64,000 bases of DNA from CAVQBP01 sp963848195 (lineage in GTDB: Bacteria; Bacteroidota; Ignavibacteria; Ignavibacteriales; Ignavibacteriaceae), in assembly GCA_963848195.1 (NCBI GenBank), contig CAWKCY010000005.1, positions 434,001-498,000 on the forward strand, in the 5' to 3' direction. The notes under the pieces are model-generated. The model was not told where the DNA came from. It ran no database searches and was given only the letters and a program-made list of their open reading frames with translations. Below, one piece after another: positions 10,121 through 20,108 of this stretch. The translations under genes and the position numbers were made by a program. Each line of letters opens with the position of its first letter. Position 1 is the stretch's first letter.

Positions 10121-11503
10121 GTGAATAAATTAATCTTTATAGTCGATGATGAAAAAGCAATTTCTAAGCTGCTCTCATATTGGGTAAAAGATAAATGGAA
10201 ATATGAGGTTGAAGTATTTGACAATAGTGAAGATGCTTTAAGAAAGCTTCATTTGAAACCCGATTTATTTCTTCTCGATATTATGCTGCCGGGTCTTGAT
10301 GGTCTAGCTACTCTTAAAAGGATTAAACAATATGATGAAAATTTACCCGTCATTATTTTATCGGCACAAGGCAGCGTTGAAGTAGCAGTTGAGGCATTGA
10401 GGTTCGGGGCTTATGATTATTTCCCTAAACCCATAGATACTCAAAGATTAGAACCTGCCATTAAAAATGCAATTAAACAATATGATCTTACCAGAGAACT
10501 TGAGAACCTAAAAGTAGATGTTCAAAGAGAATACAGCTTCGATAATCTAATCTCGGCTGATAATAAAATGCAGGACGTCTTTAAGCTGGTATCAAAAGTA
10601 TTAACAAATGATATTACTGTTCTAATACACGGAGAAAGCGGCACAGGTAAAGAATTAATAGCCAGAGCTATTCATTATAATGGGAAAAGAAAAGATAAAC
10701 CTTTTGTAGTTATAAATTGTGCATCAATTCCGCGTGAACTATTAGAAAGTGAATTATTTGGGCATGAAAGAGGTTCTTTTACAGGTGCTCATCAAAAAAA
10801 ATTAGGAAAATTTGAATTAGCAAAAGAAGGTACTCTCTTCCTTGATGAAGTAGGAGAATTAGAAATGCTTCTACAGGCTAAACTTTTACGCGTTATCCAG
10901 GAAAAAGAATTTGAACGGGTTGGCGGAACTGAAGTTATTAAAACCGATGTCCGGATAATTTCAGCAACAAACAGAGATCTTAAACAGGCAGTCGAACAGA
11001 AAGAATTTAGAGAGGACCTGTACTATAGATTAAATTCGTTTCCTATTTATATTCCACCGTTGAGACATCGTAAGGGCGATATCCTTGTCCTTGCTCATCA
11101 CTTTTTAGATACTTTTAATAAAAAATTAAGTAAGAATATTAAAGGCTTTTCAAAGAAAGCTCTAAAGCTTATTTATGAATATAATTGGCCCGGTAATATT
11201 CGTGAAATGGAAAATACTATAGAAAGATGTTTAATCATTACAGAAAAGGATATAATAGATGTATCTGATCTGCCGCCGCATTTAAGATCTTCCGAACCAA
11301 TATTAAATAATGATTTTAACGGTGGTTTCTTTTCTGATGATGAAATAATTCCGTTTGAAAAATTAAAGGAAGAATCAATTAAACATGCATTAAAAGTTAC
11401 CAAAGGTAATATTGTTGAGGCAGCTAAAAAACTTCAACTAGGAAGAGCTACTATTTACCGGTTGATGGATAAATATAGTATTGAAAATCGATCTTTTGAA
11501 TAA
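10121..11503 (+). CDS. Sigma-54-dependent response regulator, NtrC family
   Basis: A 460-residue transcription activator with three parts. The receiver domain (about 1-120) has its phospho-acceptor Asp53 in LFLLDIMLPG. The AAA+ sigma-54 activator domain (about 140-375) has Walker A GESGTGKE at 171-178, the sigma-54 loop as GSFTGA at 218-223 (the usual form is GAFTGA), and Walker B LFLDEVGE near 239. A Fis-type helix-turn-helix forms the C-terminus (KGNIVEAAKKLQLGRATIYRLM). The start is GTG. No sensor kinase gene lies beside it. STAS and SpoIIE genes follow on the same strand within 30-45 bp, which suggests one signalling operon. Its target promoters are unknown. Confidence 0.92.
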   Translation: MNKLIFIVDDEKAISKLLSYWVKDKWKYEVEVFDNSEDALRKLHLKPDLFLLDIMLPGLDGLATLKRIKQYDENLPVIILSAQGSVEVAVEALRFGAYDYFPKPIDTQRLEPAIKNAIKQYDLTRELENLKVDVQREYSFDNLISADNKMQDVFKLVSKVLTNDITVLIHGESGTGKELIARAIHYNGKRKDKPFVVINCASIPRELLESELFGHERGSFTGAHQKKLGKFELAKEGTLFLDEVGELEMLLQAKLLRVIQEKEFERVGGTEVIKTDVRIISATNRDLKQAVEQKEFREDLYYRLNSFPIYIPPLRHRKGDILVLAHHFLDTFNKKLSKNIKGFSKKALKLIYEYNWPGNIREMENTIERCLIITEKDIIDVSDLPPHLRSSEPILNNDFNGGFFSDDEIIPFEKLKEESIKHALKVTKGNIVEAAKKLQLGRATIYRLMDKYSIENRSFE

Positions 11504-11532
11504 ACAATCTTGAAAAAACATAGGAATAATAT

Positions 11533-11871
11533 ATGGATTTCATAAGAGAAGAATACGGCAGCGTTCTAATTGAAAAAGTAAATTTAAGCCGGGCAACACT
11601 CAAGGAGGCTGAAAATTTTAAGTCCTTTCTTATCACTGATATCGAAGAGGGATGGCTTAAAATTGTTGTTGACCTTTCAGAATGTGAGTTTATTGATTCA
11701 ACATTTTTAGGTGCACTGGTAGTTTCATTAAAAAGGGTCACTGCTTCTGGAGGTGATATAAGGCTGGTAGGTTTTCAGCCGGCAGTAAATTCAATGTTCA
11801 ATAGTACAAGAATGTACAGAGTATTTGAATCGTTTAAATCCAGAGAAGACGCGATAGAAAGTTATCTATAA
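11533..11871 (+). CDS. STAS domain protein (anti-sigma factor antagonist type)
   Basis: A 112-residue single-domain STAS protein. Proteins of this kind are switched by phosphorylation of a Ser: a kinase inactivates them and a PP2C/SpoIIE phosphatase reactivates them. The likely phospho-site is Ser56 in CEFIDSTFLGALV. The gene lies between an NtrC-type regulator and a SpoIIE phosphatase, the expected partner. No serine kinase or anti-sigma factor (RsbW/SpoIIAB type) is encoded beside it, so the kinase partner must be elsewhere. Confidence 0.88.
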   Translation: MDFIREEYGSVLIEKVNLSRATLKEAENFKSFLITDIEEGWLKIVVDLSECEFIDSTFLGALVVSLKRVTASGGDIRLVGFQPAVNSMFNSTRMYRVFESFKSREDAIESYL

Positions 11872-11914
11872 ATCGTCATCTTTATTCTATCACTTCTTAA
11901 GAAGATAATATTTA

Positions 11915-13487
11915 ATGAGCGGTACTGAAAAAAGAAATATCTTAATTATTGATGACGATCTTACTATAAGAAAACTTATCGGACATCATCTTAAAAAAAA
12001 TGGTTACGATATTTTTGAAGCAGAAGGTGCCGGAGAAGGATTTAATCTACTAAATGAAAAGAAAATCGATCTCGTTCTTTGTGATGTTACAATGGATGAG
12101 ATGGATGGATTTACTTTCTGCAGAAAAGTAAGAGAAGATCAGAACCACCGTGTACTTCCATTTATATTTGTAACAGCAAAAAACACTACTGAAGATAAAT
12201 CCGAAGCTCTCGAAGCAGGGGGAGACGATCTAATTACAAAACCTTTCGATATTAATGATTTATTGATTAAAGTACAGGCCTTACTTAGAAGAACAGAGAT
12301 CTATAAAGTTTATGGTGCTAAGAAAAACCTTGAACAGTCATTCTCAATGAAAACCTCAAAGGTATTACTTGTCGATGATGATCAATTAATCTCCAAGGTG
12401 TTCCAGTATAATTTAGTTCAAGCAGGCTTTGAATGTGAAATCGCAAATAATGCCGATGACGGTTATTCATTAGCCAAAGCAAATCCGCCCGATATTATTG
12501 TTTCCGATATAATGATGCCTAGAATTGATGGGTATAAATTTCGAACTATGCTCTTAGAAGATAATGATTTAAAATCTATCCCTTTTATTTTTTTGACAGC
12601 CAAAGAAGAAGAAAAAGATATTCTTGATGGCTACGAATTAGGGATAAATGATTATGTAATTAAAAATGCCGGACCTAAAATCCTTACTGCTAAAATCAAT
12701 GCAATAATAAAAAGTCTGCGCAAGGAGAGACAGAAAATAGTTTCGGAATTACATGTTGCAGCCGATATGCTCGGTGCGAAAGTTGTCCCTGAAAAATTTC
12801 CCAATTTTGAAGGTTTTGATATTAAATACTGGCATCAGACATACCAGGGAATTCCCGGTGGAGATTTTATTGACTATTTTGAATTGGATGAGAATAATCT
12901 GGCAATAGCTTTAGGTGATGTTATGGGGAAAAAATGGGGAGCATGGTATTTTGCCTATGCTTATGCAGGATATATCAGAAGTTCCATCAGGGTTGTCCTG
13001 CAATCAAATATCAGATTATGAACCCAGCCAAATTATGCAGCAGGTAAATAAATCTGTTTATCAGGACTCTAAAATTTCAGAAGTATTCACTACTTTATCT
13101 ATTATAATCTTAAATAAACAAAATAGAACATTAAAATATACAGGTGCCGGAGACCTTCCTTTAATCCTTAAAAAATTCTCAACCGGTGAAGTTAAAAAAA
13201 TCAGCTCAAAAGGTTTGCTTCTCGGATTTACTTCCAATGGAAATTACAATGATGTAACCGTTCAACTTGAGCCAAACGATTTAATTTTTATGATTACAGA
13301 TGGGATAATGGAGTCCCGTAATATCGAAGGTAAGCAGTTCGGTACATTGGAATTTGATAATACTTTGAGAAATCTTAATGACAGTGATCTTGAAGCACCA
13401 ATAGATAAGATTAAAAAAGATTTTCAGAATTTTACGTCAAATAAATTTGAAGATGATATTAGCATAATAAGCATTAGGTCCAAATAA
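11915..13487 (+). CDS. Double-receiver SpoIIE-type serine phosphatase, one frame change
   Basis: A regulator with a phosphatase output, about 523 residues once joined. Receiver 1 has Asp57 in LVLCDVTMDEMDG. Receiver 2 has Asp198 in IIVSDIMMPRIDG and a clear Lys (YVIKNAG). A PP2C/SpoIIE catalytic domain follows from about residue 290, with GGDFIDYFELDENNLAIALGDVMGKKWGAW and later GAGDLPLILKK and MITDGIMESRN. The first frame ends at 13021. The domain resumes at about 13014 with DYEPSQIMQQVNKSVYQD. One surplus base around 13010-13014 accounts for it. The protein probably dephosphorylates the STAS protein encoded just upstream. Confidence 0.88.
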
Positions 13488-13549
13488 AATCATTTCGTTT
13501 CGACTTTCCCCTTATGTTAATTCCATACTAACTTTTGAACCATTAGCAT

Positions 13550-14635
13550 TTATCCAATCTCTACATTATTAGCTTGCAGTTTTTCCGTCCTATCTGCTAG
13601 TTTGAGCTGTTCGATTAGTTCTTCAAGATCACCATCCATAATATTGGAAAGATTATATAGAGTAAGTCCTATTCTATGATCGGTTACCCTATTCTGCGGG
13701 AAATTGTAAGTCCTTATTTTATCACTCCTATCGCCGCTTCCGACCATAGTTTTTCTCTTTGCAGAAATTTCATCGTTGTGCTTTTTCAGTTCTGCATCAT
13801 AAAGACGAGCTCTTAATACTTTCATAGCCTTTTGACGGTTTTTAAGCTGCGACCTTTCATCCTGGCATTGAACAACAATTCCGGTTGGAAGATGAGTAAT
13901 TCTAATTGCAGTTTCTACTTTATTAACATTTTGCCCGCCTGCTCCTCCTGATCTAAAAACATCAATCTTTAGATCATTGGGATTAATATCAACTTGAACA
14001 TCTTCTGCTTCGGGTAAAACAGCAACCGAAGCCGCTGAGGTGTGAACTCTGCCGCTTCCTTCAGTTTCAGGAACCCTTTGAACACGATGAACCCCGCTCT
14101 CAAACTTTAATTCGCCATATATATTACTCCCGCTTACAGAAAGTACAACTTCCTTTACCCCTCCTAAACCTGTTTCATTTATATCAATTAATTCAATTTT
14201 CCAGCCTTTAACTTCTCCGTAACGAGTATACATTCTGAAAAGATCACCGGCGAAAAGGCCGGCCTCTTCTCCCCCTGTTCCTGCCCGTATTTCCATAATT
14301 ATATCTTTATCATCGTTAGGATCTTTAGGAAGTAAAAGAATCTTTACTTCTTCTTCAAGCTTTAATTTTTTGTCTTCAAGTTCATTTAACTCATCTTCAG
14401 CAAGGTTAGAAAGTTCTTTATCAATATCTGAAGAAATTATTTCTTCATTTTCTTTTATATTTTCCAAAACTTTTGAATAGTCATCATAAACTTTAACAAT
14501 ATCTTCCAGCTCACTCCTTTCTTTACTAAGTGATATCATTTTCGTCCGGTCATTTAGAAATTGCGGATCAGAAAGCTGCTGATTTATTTGCTCGAATTTA
14601 TCCTTTATTTTTTTTAATCTATCTACTAATTCCAT
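13550..14635 (-). CDS. prfA: Peptide chain release factor 1
   Basis: A 361-residue class I release factor for UAA and UAG stop codons. The peptidyl-hydrolysis GGQ motif is at 233-235 in RSGGAGGQNVNK. At the codon-recognition site the family's P-x-T triplet reads Pro-Glu-Thr (about 189-191, RVPETEGSGRVHTS), where many bacteria have Pro-Ala-Thr. The absence of the SPF triplet and of a programmed frameshift separates it from release factor 2. It is transcribed towards the SpoIIE gene with only 62 bp between the two ends. Confidence 0.95.
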   Translation of the reverse strand: MELVDRLKKIKDKFEQINQQLSDPQFLNDRTKMISLSKERSELEDIVKVYDDYSKVLENIKENEEIISSDIDKELSNLAEDELNELEDKKLKLEEEVKILLLPKDPNDDKDIIMEIRAGTGGEEAGLFAGDLFRMYTRYGEVKGWKIELIDINETGLGGVKEVVLSVSGSNIYGELKFESGVHRVQRVPETEGSGRVHTSAASVAVLPEAEDVQVDINPNDLKIDVFRSGGAGGQNVNKVETAIRITHLPTGIVVQCQDERSQLKNRQKAMKVLRARLYDAELKKHNDEISAKRKTMVGSGDRSDKIRTYNFPQNRVTDHRIGLTLYNLSNIMDGDLEELIEQLKLADRTEKLQANNVEIG

Positions 14636-14751
14636 ATAGCCAAAATATTAATGTTAATCTGAATAAATATAGCAAAGATACACCATATTTTCTAACAATT
14701 GAAAATTGTCGGATTGTTTATTGAGGGCATAAGAATTCTGATATGAAGGGA

Positions 14752-14800
14752 AAACCTTCGAGATTAAAAGGTTTTAAGAATATGGTAATCTCGAAGGTTT
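14752..14800 (-). terminator. Long inverted repeat, probable terminator after the CHRD-protein gene
   Basis: Perfect 15-bp arms, AAACCTTCGAGATTA (14752-14766) and its complement (14786-14800), enclose a 19-base loop. It begins 7 bp beyond the stop codon of the minus-strand gene at 14807-16867. On the minus strand the second arm runs into TTTTCCC, only a weak U-tract, so termination is likely but not certain. Confidence 0.65.
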
Positions 14801-14806
14801 AATTTG

Positions 14807-16867
14807 TCATTTCAATAATGTCATTTTTTTCGAAGCAATAATTCCCGTATTTGTAGATAATCTATAGATATATATTCCGCTGGCAAGATTTGCCCCATCA
14901 AAATTAATTTGATAAGAACCGGCATTTTTCGTTTCGTTTAATAAAACAGAAACTTCCTGGCCTAATATATTATATATCTTCAAAGTAACATTAGCTTTTT
15001 GCGGTAATTGGAACGAAATAATCGTTGCCGGATTAAATGGATTTGGGTAATTCTGAGAAAGCTCAAATTTTGCAGGAGCTCCAACGGTTATATTAATAAC
15101 TTTTGAATATTCGAAACTACCATCAAAATCTATTTGTTTTAACCTATAATAGAAAGTGCTTGTTTTACTCACATTATTATCTGCATATTTATATGAGTGC
15201 AATTCTGATGAAGTTCCCTTTCCTTTAACAAATCCTATCCTTATAAAATTAACATTATCAATACTTCTTTCAATTTCAAATCCGGAATTATTTGTTTCAG
15301 TCGCAGTAGACCAGGTTAATTCCACGGAATTCTCATTTGAAGATGCATTAAATGAAGTTAATTCCACCGGGACATTCCCGCTGATTACATTTGTAAACAA
15401 AACCTGACCTCTAATTTCGCCATTCGGATAATTACTCGAGTGTACATTTACATAAAGATTACCTTTTGCGAGTGCGGCAACGAGATTATCACTAATATCC
15501 GCCCATACGGAATTTAGGGTACTGTCAGTAAATGTAAGTGGTTTAACAACGCCTCCAGCAACTCCTGCTGCTGCCATATGAAAATGTGCTGCCGAAAAAG
15601 CCGATGACAACCCGGCAAAAGTTATCTGAAAATAAAGAGAATCATCATCAAATGAAAACCAGCCTGTGCCAACAGCATTTGAAACAACTGATGAATTTTC
15701 CTGAGCACTGTTTAAGTGAGCAGTAAACCCGATCCCTGTATTTAATTCAAACTGACCTCTTATTTCACCATTCGGATTTTTTTTGGAGTGCACATTAACA
15801 TAGAAATCTTCCATAACTAAATGTTTTACCATACTATCGGGGAAACTTGCCCAATCTCCCATAGCATTATTGTTAATAAATGTTAGTGGTTTAACAACTC
15901 CGCCCGGTGTACCTTTGGCTCCTAAATGTATATGACCGGCTGTAAATGTTGAATCTAAATTTGCATAAGTAACATCATATGAAAGAGTTTTCATATCAGA
16001 ACTCAAAACTGCCCATGCAGTTCCTGATGCCCCGGTTGTAACTGCCGGAGTTTCCTGAGTTCCATCAAGTTCTGCCTTATATGATATTTCTCCCTGATGG
16101 GTTAACTGTCCTCTAATTTCACCGCCTGGATTATTAGTAGTATGTACATTAACATACATACCATTACTAAGCAGTTTAGTTATTAAAGTATCGGACATAC
16201 CTGTCCATGTTCCAACGGCACTGCTGTCTGTAAAAGTAATCGGATGAACGACACCTCCGGATACTCCCATATTGCCAACGTGAAAATGAGCAGCTGAAAA
16301 ATCACTGGATAAACCGGCAACTGTTATACTGTACGAGACCATTGAACCTTTATCGCTTAATACAGCCCATGCAGTTCCTGTGGCTCCACTGTTAGTTGAG
16401 GGAGTTTCTTGTGATGCATCCATCATTGCTGTAAATCCTATCCCTTCAGCCGGATATAGCTGACCACGTATTTCACCACCGGGGTGAGCCAATGAATGAA
16501 CATTCACATAAATATCTCCATTTAACAATTTAGCTACAATTGAATCAGGTAGATTGTCCCATGTTCCGGTCGCAGTATTTCCTTTAAAAGTTGTTATAGG
16601 AAATATGACTCCCCCGCTTACTCCTGCTTTTCCTATATGGAAATGCGAGGCAGTGAAAGTACTGTCAAGCTGTGCATAGGTTATATGAAATGTTAGGGAA
16701 GTCATATCGGGGCTCAAAACTGCCCATGCAGTTCCGGTTGCATCTGTTGTTACAGCAGGTACTTCATTTCCCCCGTTAAGTGAAACTGTAAAAAGAATCT
16801 GAGCATATCCGATAGAAAATCCCGAAAATAAAATTATTAGTAATATAGTACTAAACTTTTTGAACAT
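14807..16867 (-). CDS. Secreted protein with four CHRD domains and T9SS type A sorting tail
   Basis: A 686-residue extracellular protein. It has a signal peptide (about 1-23, ending SIGYAQ), then four tandem CHRD domains of about 120 residues each. Each carries the same frame: E-x-P-x-V start, GTAWAVLS, A-H-x-H-x-G, GGV..P, YVNVHS..PGGEIRGQ. Next comes a fibronectin-like segment (VELTWSTATETNNSGFEIERS), and finally a type A sorting domain (LSQNYPNPFNPAT to the C-terminal KKMTLLK). The tail marks export and surface attachment by the type IX system. CHRD domains were first described in chordin, and their bacterial role is not settled. The gene stands alone, with a strong hairpin downstream. Confidence 0.93.
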   Translation of the reverse strand: MFKKFSTILLIILFSGFSIGYAQILFTVSLNGGNEVPAVTTDATGTAWAVLSPDMTSLTFHITYAQLDSTFTASHFHIGKAGVSGGVIFPITTFKGNTATGTWDNLPDSIVAKLLNGDIYVNVHSLAHPGGEIRGQLYPAEGIGFTAMMDASQETPSTNSGATGTAWAVLSDKGSMVSYSITVAGLSSDFSAAHFHVGNMGVSGGVVHPITFTDSSAVGTWTGMSDTLITKLLSNGMYVNVHTTNNPGGEIRGQLTHQGEISYKAELDGTQETPAVTTGASGTAWAVLSSDMKTLSYDVTYANLDSTFTAGHIHLGAKGTPGGVVKPLTFINNNAMGDWASFPDSMVKHLVMEDFYVNVHSKKNPNGEIRGQFELNTGIGFTAHLNSAQENSSVVSNAVGTGWFSFDDDSLYFQITFAGLSSAFSAAHFHMAAAGVAGGVVKPLTFTDSTLNSVWADISDNLVAALAKGNLYVNVHSSNYPNGEIRGQVLFTNVISGNVPVELTSFNASSNENSVELTWSTATETNNSGFEIERSIDNVNFIRIGFVKGKGTSSELHSYKYADNNVSKTSTFYYRLKQIDFDGSFEYSKVINITVGAPAKFELSQNYPNPFNPATIISFQLPQKANVTLKIYNILGQEVSVLLNETKNAGSYQINFDGANLASGIYIYRLSTNTGIIASKKMTLLK

Positions 16868-17634
16868 AGCACCTCCTCTTAATTGAATGTTTTTGAAAGT
16901 ATTTTAGTTAGGAATAAATGTTAAGTCGATATGGTGTATTATTTAGTGACAATTATAATCATACAATTTGTCCTAAATCACCAAAATTTCTGAGATTACC
17001 ATTGTATAATTTTACTGAAATTGGTCTTTTGGTATTTGAATAACTTAAATGACTATTTCTGATAATAATTTAGGAGGATTAGATATGGTGGTAACCTGGA
17101 TTTAACGGCTGTTAGATGGCTGTCAGATGGCCATTTGATAGTTAAAAAGATAATAGAGGGTGGTAAATTGCAATAAGTTTACTTTGATTATCCAAGAATA
17201 AATTATTCAATCATTTATTATTATATAAAATTTTTTAATTACAAATGAAAAATATAAAAAGTCAGGTAAAAATTAAACATTGGTTCATATTTTAGGTGAT
17301 ATAACATCAACCATTTTACATTTTCCATTTTACATCTTCCATCTTGCATCAATTCTGCCTCATTCTGATTCTATTCTCAAAATGAAATCATTTCTTAAAA
17401 GAACTTTTTCTTCAATTAAATTTAACGCTTAGAGGTAATAATTACGTCAATTTTTTCCGCCTGTCAAGTTACAGATGATGCTAATAATTTCTCTCAGTAA
17501 TATTTACTCACAGTCTTAAATCTTTTATACAACTTAATAATCCGCATTTTGACTTTGAGTTTGGCAGATTTATTGACTCTACTCTGAAGGAAAATAGAAA
17601 AGAATTTAATAAAATATAAGATAAAAGAAATAAA
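16868..17634. other. 767-bp gene-free gap
   Basis: No supported gene. The gap separates the divergent CHRD and pseudopilin-cassette genes, so promoters for both must lie in it. It contains three 11-bp direct units at 17107-17139 (GGCTGTTAGAT, GGCTGTCAGAT, GGCCATTTGAT) and a pyrimidine/A-rich stretch of repeated CCATTTTACATTTT-like words at 17311-17350. Nothing else is recognisable. Confidence 0.5.
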
Positions 17635-18123
17635 ATGAATACCGGACAAACATTACTTTCAATTGGAGCGTTTATTCTCTTATCCGTAATGATTTTAAGA
17701 GTAAACAGCTCTTTTTTATCAACCGATACCGTAGTGCAAGAAACAAAATTTGGAGTTCTCGCTGTTTCTCTGGCTAGTTCATTTATTGAAGAGGCCAATA
17801 AGAAAAACTTTGATGAAGTTACAATTGCCAGTTCTTTAACTGATTCAACCCAATTATCTAATAAATTGGGTTTAGATCCAAATGAAACTTATTCAAATTG
17901 TGATGATTTTGATGATTATAATGGACTTGATTCAACTATAACAAATCTCCCTTCGGCTACATTTCGGGTGAAATGCAAAGTTTCTTATATCAATTCCTCT
18001 TCTCCGGATGGTTCGGTTAATCATCAGACCTGGAATAAAAAACTAACTGTATCGGTTTCTTCACCATTTTCAAGAGATACAGTTAAACTTTCTTCCGTAT
18101 TCAGTTATTTTTATTTTAGATAG
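17635..18123 (+). CDS. Pseudopilin-like protein A1 (PilV-like position), cassette copy A
   Basis: A 162-residue protein of unknown function that is nearly all outside the membrane. The N-terminus is MNTG, followed at once by one membrane helix (about 5-22) and then KFGVLAVSLASSFIEEAN, a helix like those of minor pilins. There is no basic prepilin leader and no Glu at +5, but Gly4 immediately precedes the hydrophobic stretch. The C-terminal half is beta-rich (TWNKKLTVSVSSP). It is the first gene of a three-gene operon and is clearly paralogous to 20556-21047. Assignment as PilV-like rests on gene order and architecture, not on a strong motif. Confidence 0.6.
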   Translation: MNTGQTLLSIGAFILLSVMILRVNSSFLSTDTVVQETKFGVLAVSLASSFIEEANKKNFDEVTIASSLTDSTQLSNKLGLDPNETYSNCDDFDDYNGLDSTITNLPSATFRVKCKVSYINSSSPDGSVNHQTWNKKLTVSVSSPFSRDTVKLSSVFSYFYFR

Positions 18124-18135
18124 GAAAGACAAAAA

Positions 18136-18735
18136 ATGGGCTTTAGTACTATAATAGATATTTTAGGATCCATTGCGATTGGCGGGGTATTATTAATAAT
18201 ACTTTGGAGACTTGATGATGCAGCTACGCAGAATGTAATAAATAACGGCCAGGAAGTTGTTTTACAGCAGAACCTTACTACCGTAGCTACAATTTTAGAA
18301 CATGATTTCAGAAAGATTGGATATTGCGCAAACTGGAATAAAATTCCTGATCCTTCTAAATCGATTGTAAGTGCCGATTCTAATAGTATTAAATTTATAA
18401 CTGATGAAGATGATGATGGAAATATCGATACTTTAAAATATCTTCTTGGACCAACCTCTGAATTGGCTTCGACTCCTAATCCCAGAGATAGGTTTTTATA
18501 TAGGATACTCAATGGTGTGGTACCTCAAGAAGCTAATTTAGGTGTTACCCAATTCAAAATGACATACTATGATGCCTTTGGAAATGTATTAAAAGTACCT
18601 GTAGCAAATCCCGGAACAATAGTAACTATCGCAATTAATATTACTGTTGAAGATTCTTATGCTTACGATAATAAATATTCGCAGGCTTTCTGGAAACAGA
18701 TAAGACTTGCGGCTAGAAATTTACAAAATAGGTAG
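18136..18735 (+). CDS. Pseudopilin-like protein A2 (PilW-like), cassette copy A
   Basis: A 199-residue protein starting MGFSTIIDILGS, with a membrane helix at about 9-24 and then an amphipathic helix. DFRKIGY at 57-63 closely recalls the conserved D-x-R-x-x-GY signature of PilW minor pilins. Gly2 precedes a Phe as at a prepilin cleavage site, but the usual Glu5 is replaced by Asp one place later. A globular domain follows. It is 12 bp downstream of A1 and 11 bp upstream of A3, with a purine-rich ribosome site (aggaaagac) before the ATG. Paralog: 21060-21680. Confidence 0.62.
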   Translation: MGFSTIIDILGSIAIGGVLLIILWRLDDAATQNVINNGQEVVLQQNLTTVATILEHDFRKIGYCANWNKIPDPSKSIVSADSNSIKFITDEDDDGNIDTLKYLLGPTSELASTPNPRDRFLYRILNGVVPQEANLGVTQFKMTYYDAFGNVLKVPVANPGTIVTIAINITVEDSYAYDNKYSQAFWKQIRLAARNLQNR

Positions 18736-18746
18736 GAAGAATTAAT

Positions 18747-20108
18747 ATGGTAGGAAAAGCATCTCTTTATTTGATTTTAGGATTTAGTTTAATTTTCCTG
18801 GTTTTCGGTCAAAGATTCGGAAGCCTGACAAATCAAGCGGTTGATAATATGACTAATTACTATGCTGAAACCGTTTCTCATGATTGTGCTGTAACCGGTG
18901 CCAATATGGCAGCAAATAAAGTATTCCTTAATAACAAATGGAATGCAGGCTTTTCAAACTTATCTTTTAATGGAGGGAAAATTAATGTCTCTGTTCAGCA
19001 TGTTTATAGCTATGGAGACTCTCTTATTAAGATTACCTCTACAGGAACTTATGAAGAGTCTTCACACAAATCTGTTGTAATATTGAGACCGAGTAAATTT
19101 TCAAAATTCGCGTATTACTCGGTTTTAGAAAAAGACCCGGATGGTGATGTTATCTGGTGGACAGCAAAAGATACTATTTGGGGACCATTTCATACTCAGG
19201 ATTATATGCATGTAGCTAATCATCCAGTCTTTCATGGCAAAGTAACTACTGCTAAAAATGATATTATTTATTATACCAGCAAAAACAGCGATTATCCTGT
19301 AATTGACGGAGATTTTCAAAAGAATATTGATCTTCCATTACCTTATAATAGTATATTAGATTTAAAAAGTGCTGCTATTCAAGGGGGTAAAGATATTCCC
19401 CAAACTTCAACTAACACTACAACTACCCAGCAGACCTGGGTTGATGGGTATTATCAGGGGAGCGGCTGGTCTAAGAAATGGATACCCGGACATTATGAAA
19501 CAACCACAACCACCACATCTACTTCAGATACAGTATATATTACCTTTGTAAAAGACAGCGTTCAAATTAAAATGGGAATTACAAAACCATCAACAACTTA
19601 CAAAACTTCTGTTATTGCACCTAATGGAGTGATTTTTGTTGAAGGGATGAATACCCGTTTAAAGGGAACTGTTAAGGGACAGTTTACTGTCGGCTGCGAT
19701 AAAGATATTTACCTGGATGATAATATTGTATATAATACTGATCCTTTAAAAAATTCCACTGATGTTCTTGGTATAGTTGCGAAAAATAATATTTTAATAA
19801 CCGATAATTCCCCCAATGGTCATGATATTAACATTGACGCATCATTATATTCCCAGGAAGGAGGTATAGGTGCCGAAAATTACTCGACCGGATCTCCCAG
19901 GGGTAATATAAACTTGATTGGAGGAATCATTCAATATGAGAGGCAGCCTGTAGGCCAATTTAATGCCAGTAATAATGGTAACGGCAAAAGTGAAGCAGTA
20001 CATGGATATAGTAAAAGATATAAATATGATAATAGATTGAGTACAATTTCTCCTCCGTTTTTCCCCAATACCGGAAAATTTGAAGTTGTCTCATGGCTGG
20101 AGGAATAA
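18747..20108 (+). CDS. Pseudopilin-like protein A3 with DUF4900-like region (PilX-like position), cassette copy A
   Basis: A 453-residue protein with N-terminus MVGKASLYLILGFSLIFLVFG (Gly3, membrane helix about 5-21), then a PilX-like helical segment (AVTGANMAANKVF). The rest resembles DUF4900: IWWTAKDTIWGPFHTQD, HPVFHGKV, an insert rich in Thr and Trp (about 220-265, including KKWIPGHYETTTTTTST), then APNGVIFVEGMNTRLKGTVKGQFTV, DDNIVY, LGIVAKNNI and a C-terminal SKRYKYDNRL with PPFFP. The Gly-rich beta pattern suggests a beta-solenoid-like fold. The paralog at 21690-23036 keeps every one of these blocks. Function is unknown. A surface or pilus-tip role is inferred from the neighbours. Confidence 0.65.
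   Translation: MVGKASLYLILGFSLIFLVFGQRFGSLTNQAVDNMTNYYAETVSHDCAVTGANMAANKVFLNNKWNAGFSNLSFNGGKINVSVQHVYSYGDSLIKITSTGTYEESSHKSVVILRPSKFSKFAYYSVLEKDPDGDVIWWTAKDTIWGPFHTQDYMHVANHPVFHGKVTTAKNDIIYYTSKNSDYPVIDGDFQKNIDLPLPYNSILDLKSAAIQGGKDIPQTSTNTTTTQQTWVDGYYQGSGWSKKWIPGHYETTTTTTSTSDTVYITFVKDSVQIKMGITKPSTTYKTSVIAPNGVIFVEGMNTRLKGTVKGQFTVGCDKDIYLDDNIVYNTDPLKNSTDVLGIVAKNNILITDNSPNGHDINIDASLYSQEGGIGAENYSTGSPRGNINLIGGIIQYERQPVGQFNASNNGNGKSEAVHGYSKRYKYDNRLSTISPPFFPNTGKFEVVSWLEE

Noticed and set aside
11875..11884. Further copy of the palindromic repeat after the STAS gene
   Set aside because: Only CGTCATCTTT is present, with no matching second end or interior, so chance is likely.
14638..14724. Short plus-strand open frame overlapping the start of prfA
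   Set aside because: It is antisense to the prfA 5' end and AT-rich leader, with no supporting features.
16868..17634. Hidden small gene or RNA in the 767-bp gap
   Set aside because: All frames are broken by frequent stops, and no structured RNA, tRNA arm or T-loop consensus is visible.
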